64,000 nucleotides of DNA, taken from Aurelia coerulea. Its lineage: Eukaryota; Cnidaria; Scyphozoa; Semaeostomeae; Ulmaridae. The stretch covers positions 13,626,001 to 13,690,000 of the forward strand of contig CM076943.1 in assembly GCA_039566865.1 (NCBI GenBank), written 5' to 3'. Below, piece after piece: positions 44,901 to 49,287 of the stretch; within the stretch, counting starts at the first letter, position 1; every line of letters starts with the position of its first letter. The notes beneath the pieces were generated by a model. That model saw only the letters and a program-made list of their open reading frames with translations. It ran no database searches and was not told the origin of the DNA. A program made the position numbers and the translations under genes.

Positions 44901-45671
44901 TAGTAAAGGTACCTGGGGATGTGCCGCGAGCAAGGGTATTCTTTTTCGGACTTCTAGTCTAGCCAAGGGTGTACTTTTTTGCAATTTTGGCCAGCAACGG
45001 TCTAGCCAAGGATATCATTTTGACAACATTGGTCTAGCGAACTGTCATGATATCATATTTGGCACAAATTTGACAATATTGGTCGAGGAAATGGTCAAAA
45101 TTGGTCTAGCCAAGGGTACCATTTTGTAAAAATTGGTTCAGGCAATGGGCAAACTGGTCTAGCCAAGGGTACCATTTTCGTAAAAATTAGTCTAGCCAAC
45201 GGTACCATTTTGATGATGCTCGCTGCAGACCCCTACCAAAAATTTGGCCAAGAACCCCCCCCCCCCCCCCCCCCCCCGCGTGGATAGAACATATATCAGA
45301 AACTTTCAGGCAAGAAATTAGTTACTATCATCACCAAGTTTACAATTTTTAACAACTATGCCCCCCCCCCCCATAAGGAGGAAATCGGTCAAAGGAATTA
45401 TTTTTACTGCAGATTAATGCAACTTTTAAATTATATCACAATGTATTCAATCGCTAATTATATCACAATATATTCAATCACTTTAGATTCTGCCAAGCAC
45501 GGGGATGTCAAGAGCTTGCTTACCTTGGCCAATGGCATCATTCTTCTCACTGCAATCTTGGCCATAATTTTAAGCTTTTTCGTCGCAAAGGAAATTGTGA
45601 AAAGACGAGAAGGAAAGAAACAACAGGATGGATTTGAAAAGAAGCAAGAATATTTGAATCAAGTATTTTAA
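11953..45671 (+). CDS. Spliced gene: ShKT-EGF-cbEGF-ZP type I transmembrane protein
   Basis: Model: join of 11953-12043, 18655-18777, 36964-37206, 39488-39847, 40573-40795, 43420-43760, 44815-about 44867, 45487-45671. Seen: every intron has GT..AG ends, and phases match from exon 1 to exon 7 (1,1,1,1,2,1). Predicted order: signal peptide about 1-30, six-cysteine ShKT 35-70, EGF 73-110, calcium-binding EGF 112-151 (DINEC start), ZP-N about 158-272, ZP-C about 273-402, furin-type site KRVRR at 408-412, a basic/acidic tail, one TM helix and a short charged cytoplasmic tail. Known of the family: ZP modules polymerise into extracellular filaments after proteolytic release from the membrane. Inferred: a secreted or shed matrix/cuticle-like or receptor-like protein. 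The exon 7-8 phase does not match, so the C-terminal join is provisional. No orthologue name is claimed. Confidence 0.85.
13842..14505. mobile_element. MITE with GGCATGCCAAGGGCGGGC ends
   Basis: Inverted 20 bp ends (GGCATGCCAAGGGCGGGC at the left, its complement at 14488-14505) enclose repeated TGTCCcAAAAACyGGT motifs (about six copies). It is nested in the 12203-15208 element. Confidence 0.65.
14868..15060 (+). mobile_element. tRNA-derived SINE
   Basis: An A-box-like TGGCGCAGTGGT (14875) and a B-box-like GGTTCCATACC (14928) are spaced as in tRNA genes, followed by a non-tRNA body. A functional tRNA is excluded because no cloverleaf closes. Confidence 0.6.
15443..15920 (-). pseudogene. BEL/Pao-type protease fragment
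   Basis: LKVNALLDDASTQTFVNEDVAAELGL has the Leu-Leu-Asp-x-Ala/Gly-Ser active-site pattern of the aspartic proteases in BEL/Pao polyproteins, with about 60 residues of upstream spacer containing a Cys/His-poor part. It is an isolated fragment without RT, broken by a stop near 15717. Confidence 0.6.
16530..18535 (-). mobile_element. Non-LTR retrotransposon, 5'-truncated, minus strand in intron 1
   Basis: RT motifs in order on the minus strand: NKSPGHDGIKPSIIK, VAKVIPVFKK, YRPISLLSCFEKILERL, LQFGFRENHATVHAF, GVFLDLSKAFDTIDHEILL, TGLPQGSVLGPILF, FADDTNIFCFS and a C-terminal GARLWNNLPDKIKHI. Frameshifts near 18190, 18035 and 17930 break it. Endonuclease is absent. Distinct from the L1-like element at 1-6181 by sequence. 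Confidence 0.88.
16877..17075. repeat. Fold-back duplication inside the RT C-terminal region
   Basis: The segment 16877-16967 is repeated in inverted orientation at 16986-17075 with an 18 nt spacer. The left arm is the authentic coding copy (it reads into HGARLWNNLP); the right arm is the inverted extra copy. Confidence 0.9.
18655..18777 (+). CDS. ZP gene exon 2: ShKT domain
   Basis: The acceptor is a T-rich tract plus CACAG and the donor is GTAAGT; exon length 123 nt, phase 1 to phase 1. The 41 residues hold six cysteines in the order KC, WC, DDC, YC, TC, VC with the CKKTCGVC ending typical of ShKT domains. ShKT modules occur in cnidarian extracellular enzymes and matrix proteins as well as in channel-blocking peptides; here the module is embedded in a ZP protein. 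The exon is a clean symmetric phase-1 module, typical of domain shuffling. Confidence 0.9.
18847..19052 (+). mobile_element. Remnant of a TTAA-type MITE (family of 51630-52524)
   Basis: CTATTTTAACCGGG, GATTTTCcACC, AACTTGCAgTGTCATAA, GATTGGTTGCTAGGCAA and AAATCGAGCTATTTGCA match the left 200 bp of the MITE at 51630 in the same order. The TTAA end has decayed and the right end is missing. Confidence 0.75.
19053..20590. other. Intron 2 stretch without recognised gene
   Basis: Contains a TGTGGTCGAATTGGAAACAA block (19732) repeated at 22024, AAAAATTAGTATTTGAAAA short tandem copies (20017-20095) and (ATT)n runs at 20160-20180 and 20477-20533. Nothing codes convincingly. Confidence 0.6.
20591..20740 (-). 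mobile_element. Inverted Penelope-like 3' end with hammerhead-like core
   Basis: The minus strand reads CTGACGAAGATTTTTAATCGAAACGT (20645-20621), matching the 3' ends of the Penelope-like copies at 21886 and 23755. A roughly 53 bp tandem pair (CTAAAGGACAACCGAG... at 20655 and 20712) lies upstream in element sense. Confidence 0.65.
20621..20645 (-). ncRNA. Hammerhead-like core, inverted Penelope 3' end
   Basis: CTGACGA, an extra A, GATT-TTT-AATC stem, GAAACGTT on the minus strand. No convincing helix I. Confidence 0.4.
20738..20825. repeat. (ATT/ATC)n microsatellite
   Basis: A trinucleotide run immediately upstream of the truncated Penelope-like frame. Confidence 0.95.
20843..21388 (+). pseudogene. 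Penelope-like GIY-YIG endonuclease (copy A)
   Basis: 181 codons open to a stop. A CNGRRCLIC cysteine cluster precedes NVVYMLQCTCCNKKYVGSTK, the GIY-YIG block (here VVYM...YVG) with the linker cysteines typical of Penelope-like elements, then an FFAHFFEEGHQGDF His block and RRKELFWQYKLG...PNGLNE (catalytic Glu and the conserved end). Function: target-site nicking. The RT part is missing, so the copy is a fragment even though this frame is intact. Confidence 0.88.
21886..21912 (+). ncRNA. Hammerhead-like core, Penelope copy A
   Basis: CTGAAGA, an extra A, GAT-TTTAT-ATC stem, GAAACGTC (GUC triplet). Helix I pairing is weak in this copy. Confidence 0.45.
21937..22015. repeat. (ATT)n microsatellite at the 3' end of copy A
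   Basis: An uninterrupted trinucleotide run between copies A and B. Confidence 0.97.
22055..22560 (+). pseudogene. Penelope-like reverse transcriptase, C-terminal half (copy B)
   Basis: RGTAIGTKCAPSYA (motif B), WWRYIDDVFLVW (catalytic box C), HHSIKFTVEYS and VNFLDVQV (D/E blocks), then the TKPTDTHQLL and [25 protein letters not shown] thumb. These are the family-specific RT motifs of Penelope-like elements. Frame is lost just after the thumb (about 22480) and continues in the next entry. Confidence 0.88.
22490..23345 (+). pseudogene. Penelope-like RT-EN linker and GIY-YIG endonuclease (copy B)
   Basis: IPLVLTFHPAFHKVYDIL and FVSFRRAKNFKDTLVRAK form the RT-EN linker, then CNGRRSCQIC, NVVNLLQCDCCNKKYVGNTK (GIY-YIG with the first Tyr replaced), FFGHFFSEDHQGAF and RRKELFWQYKLGTFAPNGLNE. 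The loss of the first motif tyrosine (VNLL instead of VVYML) would probably reduce activity. Confidence 0.88.
23755..23782 (+). ncRNA. Hammerhead-like core, Penelope copy B
   Basis: CTGATGA, an extra A, GATT-TTAT-AATC stem, GAAACGTT. Upstream GGTTGTAAACAA can pair discontinuously with downstream TTGCTTTTAACAG to form helix I. Confidence 0.5.
23806..23911. repeat. (ATT)n microsatellite at the 3' end of copy B
   Basis: A long trinucleotide run with two small interruptions. Confidence 0.97.
23915..24205 (+). mobile_element. Penelope-like 3' UTR, copy C
   Basis: GTAGGGTGGAATCCCCTACC, GGATTTAGCATTAG and a GATACTCGGCTGTCC block correspond, in order, to the 3' UTRs of copies A and B. It stops before the hammerhead-like core. 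Confidence 0.7.
24206..25638. other. Intron 2 stretch without recognised gene
   Basis: No coding signal. A block near 25150-25193 (CCATTTTACCCCTGCAGACC) matches an end of the MITE at 25639-25868, so a related copy or rearranged end lies here. Confidence 0.6.
25639..25868. mobile_element. 230 bp MITE with GGGTAAAATGGG-type inverted ends
   Basis: Left end ATAAGGATCTGCATGGGGCA..AATGGGTA and right end TACCCATTTTA...TACCCCTGCAGACCCTAT are imperfect reverse complements over about 45 bp. Confidence 0.6.
26219..26458 (-). other. Possible exon of an unknown minus-strand gene
   Basis: Bounded by a good acceptor (TCTATTTTATTTTAG) and a GTAAGG donor, open through 80 codons (LKKNKIIFYQ... to ...DFAMMIGK), with a cysteine cluster CNSCFQC...HDCC. 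Not recognised. It could be a nested gene, a transposase fragment, or chance in an AT-rich intron. Confidence 0.25.
26459..27520. other. Intron 2 stretch without recognised gene
   Basis: A short + frame at 26547-26660 ends at a GTAAGA but has no homology I recognise. The rest shows no gene. Confidence 0.55.
27521..27828. mobile_element. 308 bp MITE with CCCGGGCATTTGA internal repeats
   Basis: Inverted ends of about 40 bp (GTCTCGTTCAATTCTTACCC.. and its complement ..GGTAGGAATTGAACGCGAC) are followed by CTGACCATCCCCCCC tracts. The interior holds five CCC(C)GGCCCCCGGGCATTTG-type copies. Confidence 0.85.
28031..28826 (+). pseudogene. Penelope-like N-terminal domain (copy D)
   Basis: A helical N-terminal region (LVGALIKKYHEVGIELRV...) is followed, after a 51 bp inverted duplication that breaks the frame, by VINLSKKALTKSEISILAKG and FKFLATP, the NLS-x-LT-x-E-x-x-LL-x-KG-x-x-F-x-P block found upstream of RT in Penelope-like elements. 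Without the inverted repeat the downstream frame reads SGGWLSKSSSRGESTNEENE into the same block. Confidence 0.75.
28361..28465. repeat. 51 bp inverted duplication with 3 nt loop
   Basis: The left arm CTTGAAGATGATTTTGATAC... (28361-28411) and right arm (28415-28465) are reverse complements with about three mismatches and a TGT loop. Confidence 0.92.
28851..29755 (+). pseudogene. Penelope-like reverse transcriptase (copy D, motif A-C deletion)
   Basis: TIVIKEAHKGSGVVVWDRED and FYLLPKIHKRLNSVPGRPV (RT0/1/2 blocks), then ILCTVDVVGLYPSIPH (motif A). At about 29445 the sequence jumps to FIDDIFLVW (motif C) in another frame, deleting motif B. A TAG follows IKFTAE, then NFLDVQVI and THQLLHRTSCHPNHDKGGK. 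Confidence 0.85.
29755..30600 (+). pseudogene. Penelope-like element copy E, 5' part
   Basis: FTRKIRIRDVFWG, then LTQEERQALEDLTNNKDIII with KKADKGG, KTSHLYVSPKIHKSKD, LKSRPIIAGPSSPTQRLSEF and SLYSYDVTS (motif A). A 104 bp tandem duplication (29924 and 30028) repeats the KADKGG region. Interrupted at about 30600; the rest of the RT resumes at 34637. Confidence 0.82.
29924..30110 (+). repeat. 104 bp tandem duplication in Penelope-like copy E
   Basis: CTAACTCAAGAAGAGCGCCA at 29924 recurs at 30028 with one change. The second copy lacks about 11 nt (AAAGGGGGAAA) and continues into the original frame. Confidence 0.88.
30606..30963. mobile_element. 358 bp MITE with TTATAAGAAACT ends
   Basis: Ends TTATAAGAAACT and AGTTTCTTATAA are perfect 12 bp inverted repeats. 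Subterminal CCAGTACTGGAaGTTTCTTA motifs occur near both ends. It lies between the break in Penelope copy E and the CR1-like tail. Confidence 0.7.
31099..32640 (-). pseudogene. CR1-like reverse transcriptase and C-terminal domain
   Basis: LDPKKASPQEAIPARILK, DLKNADVSSLFKKDD and NYRPISLLPTITKIFQRLM precede a frame change near 32320. Then AVFLDLSKAFDCVNHELLI, GVLQGSVLGPLLFNIFIND and NYADDTTIFACH (catalytic box), LLGVTFDKKLSFKKHV, FSYCPHVWMFNDR, and the C-terminal IQYRGHLLWSSLPKEIK and a Cys-x5-Cys-x2-Cys tail (GNTCICRLCK). Motif B reads GVLQGS (Pro to Leu). Confidence 0.9.
32659..33957 (-). pseudogene. CR1-like APE endonuclease and linker
   Basis: Upstream GHLNIN is followed by a TAA (33933-33931) and then IRNKFDSLKELVSNNIDILV with ISETKLD, HGGGLLIYIKEGV, LLIGIYRPPSQ, FMMIGDFNLSEDD, FKSDNPTCIDLILTS and GLSDFHAMVV, the full series of APE endonuclease blocks including the final Ser-Asp-His. 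The linker carries KELRKANMKRTRLYENRIR and NKRFWKAVKPLFSNK. The single stop breaks an otherwise open 430-codon stretch. Confidence 0.9.
34123..34608 (-). pseudogene. SGNH/GDSL-esterase-like domain of the CR1-like element
   Basis: ILGDSMVKNLQGWRM carries the block I Gly-Asp-Ser. CFVLHTGANDF is the block III Gly-x-Asn-Asp, and SGLHLNRFG holds the block V His. These are the catalytic positions of SGNH hydrolases. Esterase domains are known in ORF1 of CR1-type LINEs. The N-terminal end is cut by a (TGTAA)n stretch at 34608-34632, so the copy is 5'-truncated by very little or starts within this domain. Confidence 0.82.
34637..35175 (+). pseudogene. Penelope-like element copy E, 3' part of RT
   Basis: HELGLQALDFWTENRRNLIP, FVLENNNFIFDEVLYKQLKG with TAMGTKFAPSYACL (motif B), YFRYMDEGCFLA (motif C, second Asp to Glu) and LNFLDIEIILREGKFVTT. 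It continues copy E's motif A (SLYSYDVTS...SIH, ending at about 30600). A stop lies at 34995. It ends in a CACACGACTACC short tandem and is joined to a non-LTR fragment. Confidence 0.8.
35212..36120 (+). pseudogene. Non-LTR RT fragment, plus strand
   Basis: IRCGVPQGSCLGPLLFLIYI, MYADDTSISYSSSS (catalytic box), NKLSFNVLKTQAL, TKYLGMIIDRNLDWEEH, then (in shifted frames) AIGFLKYSRKFLP, VEPHFQFCCTVWG and RAISFRGPKLWDLAERKR. Both RT ends are missing. It is fused in frame to the Penelope-like fragment before it. Confidence 0.85.
36121..36963. other. 3' part of intron 2 without recognised gene
   Basis: No coding or repeat signal recognised apart from a C-rich pyrimidine tract at 36884-36905 that may help exon 3 splicing. 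Confidence 0.6.
36964..37206 (+). CDS. ZP gene exon 3: EGF-like and calcium-binding EGF
   Basis: Acceptor CTTCCTAG, donor GTAAGG, 243 nt, phase 1 to 1. Two six-cysteine modules are visible. The first (residues about 73-110) has the C-x5-C-x9-C-x-C spacing. The second starts DINEC and carries C-x-N-x4-Y-x-C-x-C, the calcium-binding and Asn beta-hydroxylation signature. The split first codon (C|CG) restores Pro-Cys after the ShKT exon. A pyrimidine- and C-rich tract at 36885-36910 precedes the acceptor. Confidence 0.92.
37272..37750. mobile_element. 479 bp MITE dense in GATCGATCC
   Basis: Ends AGACCCCGTTTACACGAGAG and its complement (34 bp match) enclose about a dozen GATCGATCC or GATCGGTCC copies and repeated GTTTACAC strings. 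No coding capacity. Confidence 0.85.
37751..39454. repeat. Giant inverted repeat (arms of about 800 bp) filling intron 3
   Basis: The left arm 37751-38550 and right arm 38672-39454 are reverse complements with scattered substitutions and small indels; the spacer is about 120 bp. Outer ends read TTGGT..AGCATATGAGTCAAATCTTT and its complement. Similar frames in the two arms (LCHMGDLSLA...SAGYYCEKE) are only symmetry copies. It could be a fold-back transposon. Confidence 0.92.
39488..39847 (+). CDS. ZP gene exon 4: ZP-N subdomain
   Basis: Acceptor TTTCATTACAG, donor GTAACA, 360 nt, phase 1 to 1. The exon begins with DGSNRVVC and carries four cysteines (residues about 160, 188, 208, 248), the number and approximate spacing of a ZP-N immunoglobulin-like fold. 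N-glycosylation sequons include NES, NRT, NDT and NTS. It lies about 35 bp after the end of a giant inverted repeat in intron 3. Confidence 0.88.
39848..40572 (+). other. Intron 4 of the ZP gene
   Basis: A 725 bp intron with only a small CCATGGGG..CCCCATGG inverted pair (40278-40313). No mobile element recognised. Confidence 0.7.
40573..40795 (+). CDS. ZP gene exon 5: first part of ZP-C
   Basis: Acceptor TTCTTTTTAG, donor GTTTGT, 223 nt, phase 1 in and phase 2 out. It encodes FGTFTVSLAMYKD, then LYFEVQV and LIALIEKCSATPT, the hallmark beginning of a ZP-C subdomain (a hydrophobic strand and the first ZP-C cysteine before a proline-containing turn). The split Arg codon AG|A joins exon 6 to give RC. 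Confidence 0.9.
41083..41470 (-). mobile_element. 3' UTR copy of the L1-like family in intron 5
   Basis: GGGAATTCTTAAGGAGGAcC...CTCTCAGTTGCTaAGC..GAGGAGAAAGCACCCCC matches the 3' UTR at positions 19-80, and the following AATGGGTaAGTGgTgAcTaTcAATAA matches 121-150. (AATAAT)n at 41083-41115 lies on its 3' side. Confidence 0.7.
41620..42720 (-). pseudogene. Decayed CR1-like RT remnant in intron 5
   Basis: MFNIFISDFVF...VCNFADDNAVFACGKH keeps the catalytic box (FADD). LLEIYKCINAACP and the C-terminal region match the layout of the CR1-like element at 31-34 kb, and a Cys-rich end (CTSSAHFAAARISLQ region) corresponds to its tail. Many stops; much older than the 31 kb copy. Confidence 0.7.
42721..43419 (+). 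other. 3' part of intron 5
   Basis: Nothing recognised. Confidence 0.55.
43420..43760 (+). CDS. ZP gene exon 6: end of ZP-C and furin-type site
   Basis: Acceptor TTTACTTTACAG, donor GTAAGT, 341 nt, phase 2 in and 1 out. It encodes MRFSFMSFKFYR, then VYLHCQIFMCHK and two further cysteines (SRCSSGC), the conserved final strands and disulfides of ZP domains. KRVRRSA follows at once and matches the furin-type consensus cleavage site found after ZP-C in many family members. The rest is charged and likely forms a stalk before the membrane. Confidence 0.9.
43761..44814 (+). other. Intron 6 of the ZP gene
   Basis: Contains an (AAT)n run at 44341-44365 and three dispersed AAGGTGGCTc..TAC copies (44449, 44491, 44548). 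No gene. Confidence 0.65.
44815..44867 (+). CDS. ZP gene exon 7 (3' end uncertain)
   Basis: Acceptor TTTTAACAG; the split Asp codon G|AT joins exon 6 in frame and gives DTTHVCVFDTVDNSSIVK before a GTACCT donor at 44868. That donor gives phase 0, but exon 8 needs phase 1. The last part of the exon, from about 44852, is identical to the start of the G/C-ended repeat that follows. Either the repeat supplied or destroyed the original donor, a weak GTGTAT donor at 44830 (phase 1) is used, or a small extra exon is missing. Confidence 0.55.
44882..45277. mobile_element. G/C-ended repeat, copy 1
   Basis: Begins with a G run then GGTTCTTCCATAGTAAAGG and ends CAAAATTTGGCCAAGAA..plus a 23 nt C run. The interior is a tandem series of GGTCTAGCCAAGGGTAcC..TTTTcGTAAAAATT units (about 35-40 bp). 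The same structure recurs at 46505-46899. The first 29 bp are also present once before the G run, overlapping exon 7. Confidence 0.85.
45487..45671 (+). CDS. ZP gene exon 8: transmembrane segment and cytoplasmic tail
   Basis: Acceptor AATCACTTTAG, then SAKHGDVKSLLTLAN, a hydrophobic span of about 20 residues (GIILLTAILAIILSFFVA) and a charged tail (KEIVKRREGKKQQ...) ending at TAA. A C-terminal anchor after a furin-type site is the standard ZP-protein layout. The acceptor is phase 1. The frame is open upstream to 45417, so a longer exon starting after the CTGCAG at 45412 (phase 2) is a less likely alternative. Confidence 0.75.
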
Positions 45672-45858
45672 CTCAATCCAATAATGTAATAAGCACCACA
45701 CAAGCACATCACATACACCTATAATGACCTTTGTATACATGACATTTGATAGAATTGTATTGTTTTGAATTTGTATTTTTCCCAGTTTAGATACACGGGA
45801 TGTCTCATGGAAATTCTCCCAGGTTTGCAACAGGATCTATCAACTTAGGGAGTAAAGT

Positions 45859-45864
45859 AATAAA
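45859..45864 (+). terminator. Poly(A) signal of the ZP gene
   Basis: AATAAA lies 188 bp after the stop codon, in a gene-like 3' UTR without repeats. It is the first canonical hexamer after the stop. Confidence 0.55.
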
Positions 45865-46049
45865 TGATGCAGTTTTAAGAAGCTGAACTTGATTTTTTTA
45901 CTGCGTCTGTTTTTCAAAACTTCTCAAATGCTTGACGGGTTGATTCAAAATTAAACCGACACAATTCTAACTTCATTCAATTAGAATAATGCTCACTTCC
46001 CAAACGGCAAGGAGGCAATGGATCAACATCCATGCACAGTTATCCCAAG
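45865..46049. other. Downstream flank of the ZP gene
   Basis: Nothing recognised after the poly(A) signal. Confidence 0.5.
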
Positions 46050-46375
46050 GCTGCCTACCGTGTATGAATTGTGTTAATTCGCAAGTCCTGTTTCGTGACA
46101 TAGTACACAGTTACATGGAGCTATTGTTGTCCTGTTATGCTCCGTACGATGATTTTCAAATTCTAGCGACCGTCAAGTGTTGACCAGTCAAAATTCGCGC
46201 TGTGTGGCTCCCTGTGATCATCGCTTGTGACAGTTGACTTCTTATTACATCAATAGCAGAATTTGAAACCACCAAACTACTTTTGCGTCATATTGAAAGG
46301 ACAGCAATTGCTCTGTGTTCTGTTTCACGAAACTTGACTGCAAATGATCACAATCCAATCAAAGTAGGCGCAATT
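46050..46375. mobile_element. Decayed MITE related to 47246-47586
   Basis: Shares GCCTACCgTGTA, ATTTTCAAATTCTAgCG..GT...GTTGACCAgTCAAAAaT and AGAATTTGAAACCAC in the same order with the better copy at 47246-47586. Confidence 0.6.
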
Positions 46376-46504
46376 TTTTATGCCAGAGGAATTGTTAGGG
46401 ACCGTCCAAAGCGATCGGTTAACTTTTGGCACAATGAAATCTCCTAGATAGCAGTAATTGGGGAAAAACGGCTATAGTGGTCCATATCTGTATTTCTACC
46501 ACGG

Positions 46505-46899
46505 AGGGGGGGGGGGGGGTTCCTCCATAGTAAAGGTACCTTGGGATGTGCCACGAGCAAGGTATACTTTTTCGAACTTCTAGTCTAGCCAAGGTTATAC
46601 TTTTTTGCAATTTGGGCCAACAACGGTCTAACCAAGGGTATCATTTTTGACAATATTGGTTTCTCAAACGGTCATGATATCATATTTGGCACTAATTTGA
46701 CAACATTGGACGAGGAAATGGTCAATATTGGTCTAGCCAAGGGTACAATTTTCGTAAAAATTGGTTCAGACAATGGTCAAATTAGTCTAGCCAAGGGTAA
46801 CATTTTCGTACAAATTAGTCTAGCTATTGGTACCCTTTTGAAGATGCTCGCAGCAGAGCCCTACTCAAAATTTGGCCACGAACCCCCCCCCCCCCCCCC
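46505..46899. mobile_element. G/C-ended repeat, copy 2
   Basis: A G run, then GGTTCCTCCATAGTAAAGGT...; a tandem GTCTAGCCAAGGGTA series; ends CAAAATTTGGCCACGAACCC plus a C run. Same length and order as copy 1. Confidence 0.85.
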
Positions 46900-47245
46900 G
46901 TGATTTGGACCCGACAAGGAACTTGAGAAAATGCAGTGCTTGTTAGGCATTTGCAGTAACTGGTGCTGGGAGAGGCACCAACAGGCAAACACTTTGCGAG
47001 GAATTGGTTTGGGAAAACCTTAATACAAAAGGGATTATAGATGTTTATATCATTTTTCACCCTCAAGGTAACGTCGTCTCCCGTGTATCTTTTTGAGGAA
47101 ATTTCTCCTGTGTGTGATATCCAGGGGGGATGTGCGCCAGTTTTGGGTAGTTTTTTACCTGAAAATTCTGGGATTGGGCAATAGTTTCCCTGGAAAATGT
47201 TTGTGATTGGGGTATATTTTCACTTGGAATTTTCTGGTATTGGGG

Positions 47246-47586
47246 CAAGGGCGCCTACCTTGTAGGAAGTGTGTTTATTCCCGGTACTGTACGCGTAGTA
47301 ATTGGTGTCCTATGACCCAGTCCTGTTAATCTGTGTAGATTTTCAAATTCTAACGTCTGTTAGAGTTGACCAATCAAAAATCACGCTGTCTGATTCCCTG
47401 TGGCCAGATCGTATAACAGCTGATATCATGTTACACAACACCAGAATTTGAAACCACAAAGTTACTCATACGTCATCTTGAGAGGTCACTGTACGGTTCT
47501 AGGACACTTTCTGTACTGGGTCACAGGACACCAATTACTCTACAGTACTGGGAATAAACAAACTTCCTACAAGGTAAGCGCCCTTG
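47246..47586. mobile_element. 341 bp MITE with about 75 bp inverted ends
   Basis: CAAGGGCGCCTACCTTGTAG at the left is complementary to CTACAAGGTAAGCGCCCTTG at the right, and the match continues through GGTGTCCTatGACCCAGT. Non-coding. Confidence 0.85.
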
Positions 47587-47923
47587 TTCTGGTTGTTCTT
47601 TTTATCTCGATTTGATGTCTGGTTAGGATCGAAAACTTCTTGTTTTGTAATGATTATGTTTACGAAGATTAAAAAGATAAGAAAGACTCGGTTAGATCCA
47701 AACAGAATAAAGTAATGAATTAAAACTATAGTATTTCCATGCTCCCTTCGCCGTTGTTTTGTAATGTTGTAATTGTTTGTTATTGTAAATTTTATGAGAA
47801 TATAAAAAAAAATTAAAACTATTTTAAACAATCTGTAATAACAACAATTGAAACCTTTGTGCAAATTAACTGAAGGAAAACAAGTGTGATACTGAACAAG
47901 AATTGGACCCAATCTAGCCGGCC

Positions 47924-48774
47924 AGGTCTACAACGCGGTTCTCGCGGACTTCACGGACCTCCAAGGCAATGGTCCGCCTCCCACGCTTTAGATTTTCAAA
48001 TAGGCCAAAACCTAAACCGCGGACCTCACGTCCGCGGATCTGAAAGTCCATGTTTAGGCTTTGTAATAAGGCAAAACCTAAATTGCTGACTTACAGTCCG
48101 CGAATATATAATGTCTGCGTTTCTGGTTTTCCAATAGGTCAAAACCTATTCCGAGAACTTCACGCTCCATGGATTTGAAAGTCCATGTTTTGGGTTTATA
48201 ACAAAACAAAACCTAAACAAGTCTGCTGATTTTTTATCGTTAAAATCACCGATCTAAAATGCTTCAATGTAAATAGCCAGCGTGCAAGCTTTTTTGTAAA
48301 ATTGAAGGGACCGGAAAGTAAAATTTATATTTTCTCGTTTTCACAATTTTTTTACAAAAGAAAGACTGCACTAAATAGTGGCTTCCTTTGATCTCATTAC
48401 ATTAAATTTTATAAACCAAATTAGAATAGATATACCGCACAAATCAAGTATTGGCGACAGGCCATTTCGTTTTGATGCTTCGTATTTAGTCAAGGATTGT
48501 ATTAGGGAAAAAATCTGAAAATGTAAAGATCGACATGTTTTAAACTCGGAGTTCTGTCGAATAGGCTTAAAACCAAGAATGCAATCATTTTATTTCTGCG
48601 GACTGTAAGTCCGCGGTTTAGGTTTTGATTTGTTATAATCCCAAAACATGGACTTTCAAATCCACAGACGTCAGGTCCGCGGTTTAGGTATTGGCCTATT
48701 TTAAACCTAAAACGCGGACCTGCCTTCGAGGTCCGTGAAGTCCGCGTAGTCCGCGTAGTCCGCGTTATAGACCT
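47924..48774. mobile_element. 850 bp MITE rich in CGCGGAC/GTCCGCG
   Basis: Ends AGGTCTACAACGCGG and CCGCGTTATAGACCT are inverted. The subterminal halves hold many GCGGAC..GTCCGCG palindromes and a three-fold TAGTCCGCG tandem (48740-48765). The arms stay complementary for about 300 bp (for example AAACATGGACTTTCAAATCC). Confidence 0.82.
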
Positions 48775-49287
48775 CGCAGTAATAAATTAAGCAACTGCTT
48801 TTGAATCGTCCCAGCAAAAATTAAATGAAAAATAAATCGATAATAAACCTAAACATTTTTAAGATATATAAACCTATTTACAACTTTCATATTGAGCAAC
48901 TAAACTTGAAAAACAAAAAGAAACATTATAATTACGATGGCTATCAGCTTATCATCAATGCAAAGCTTTTAGTTTCGTTTTGAATGAGTGGCTCGTTGGG
49001 GCTAATTTCATTTCTGAGTTGAGACCACCTTGAGAAAACATTTCTTAGGTTTTCAGGCATGAGGTCGTTTAAAGATTTATACACCATCGTACTTGCTTCT
49101 TGTCTAATCAGCTTATCAATTGACCGCCAACCCACCATCCAAGCCGCTGCAATGGACGATCAGCTGGAATGTTAAAAGGGCTACTTGTACCATTTCTGGC
49201 AACTCTGTTCTGCCATTTCTGCAATGTTTTCAATTTAGTTGTCCCACATCATCCCCAAACAGAGCTACAATAGCTGAAGTGAGGTTG

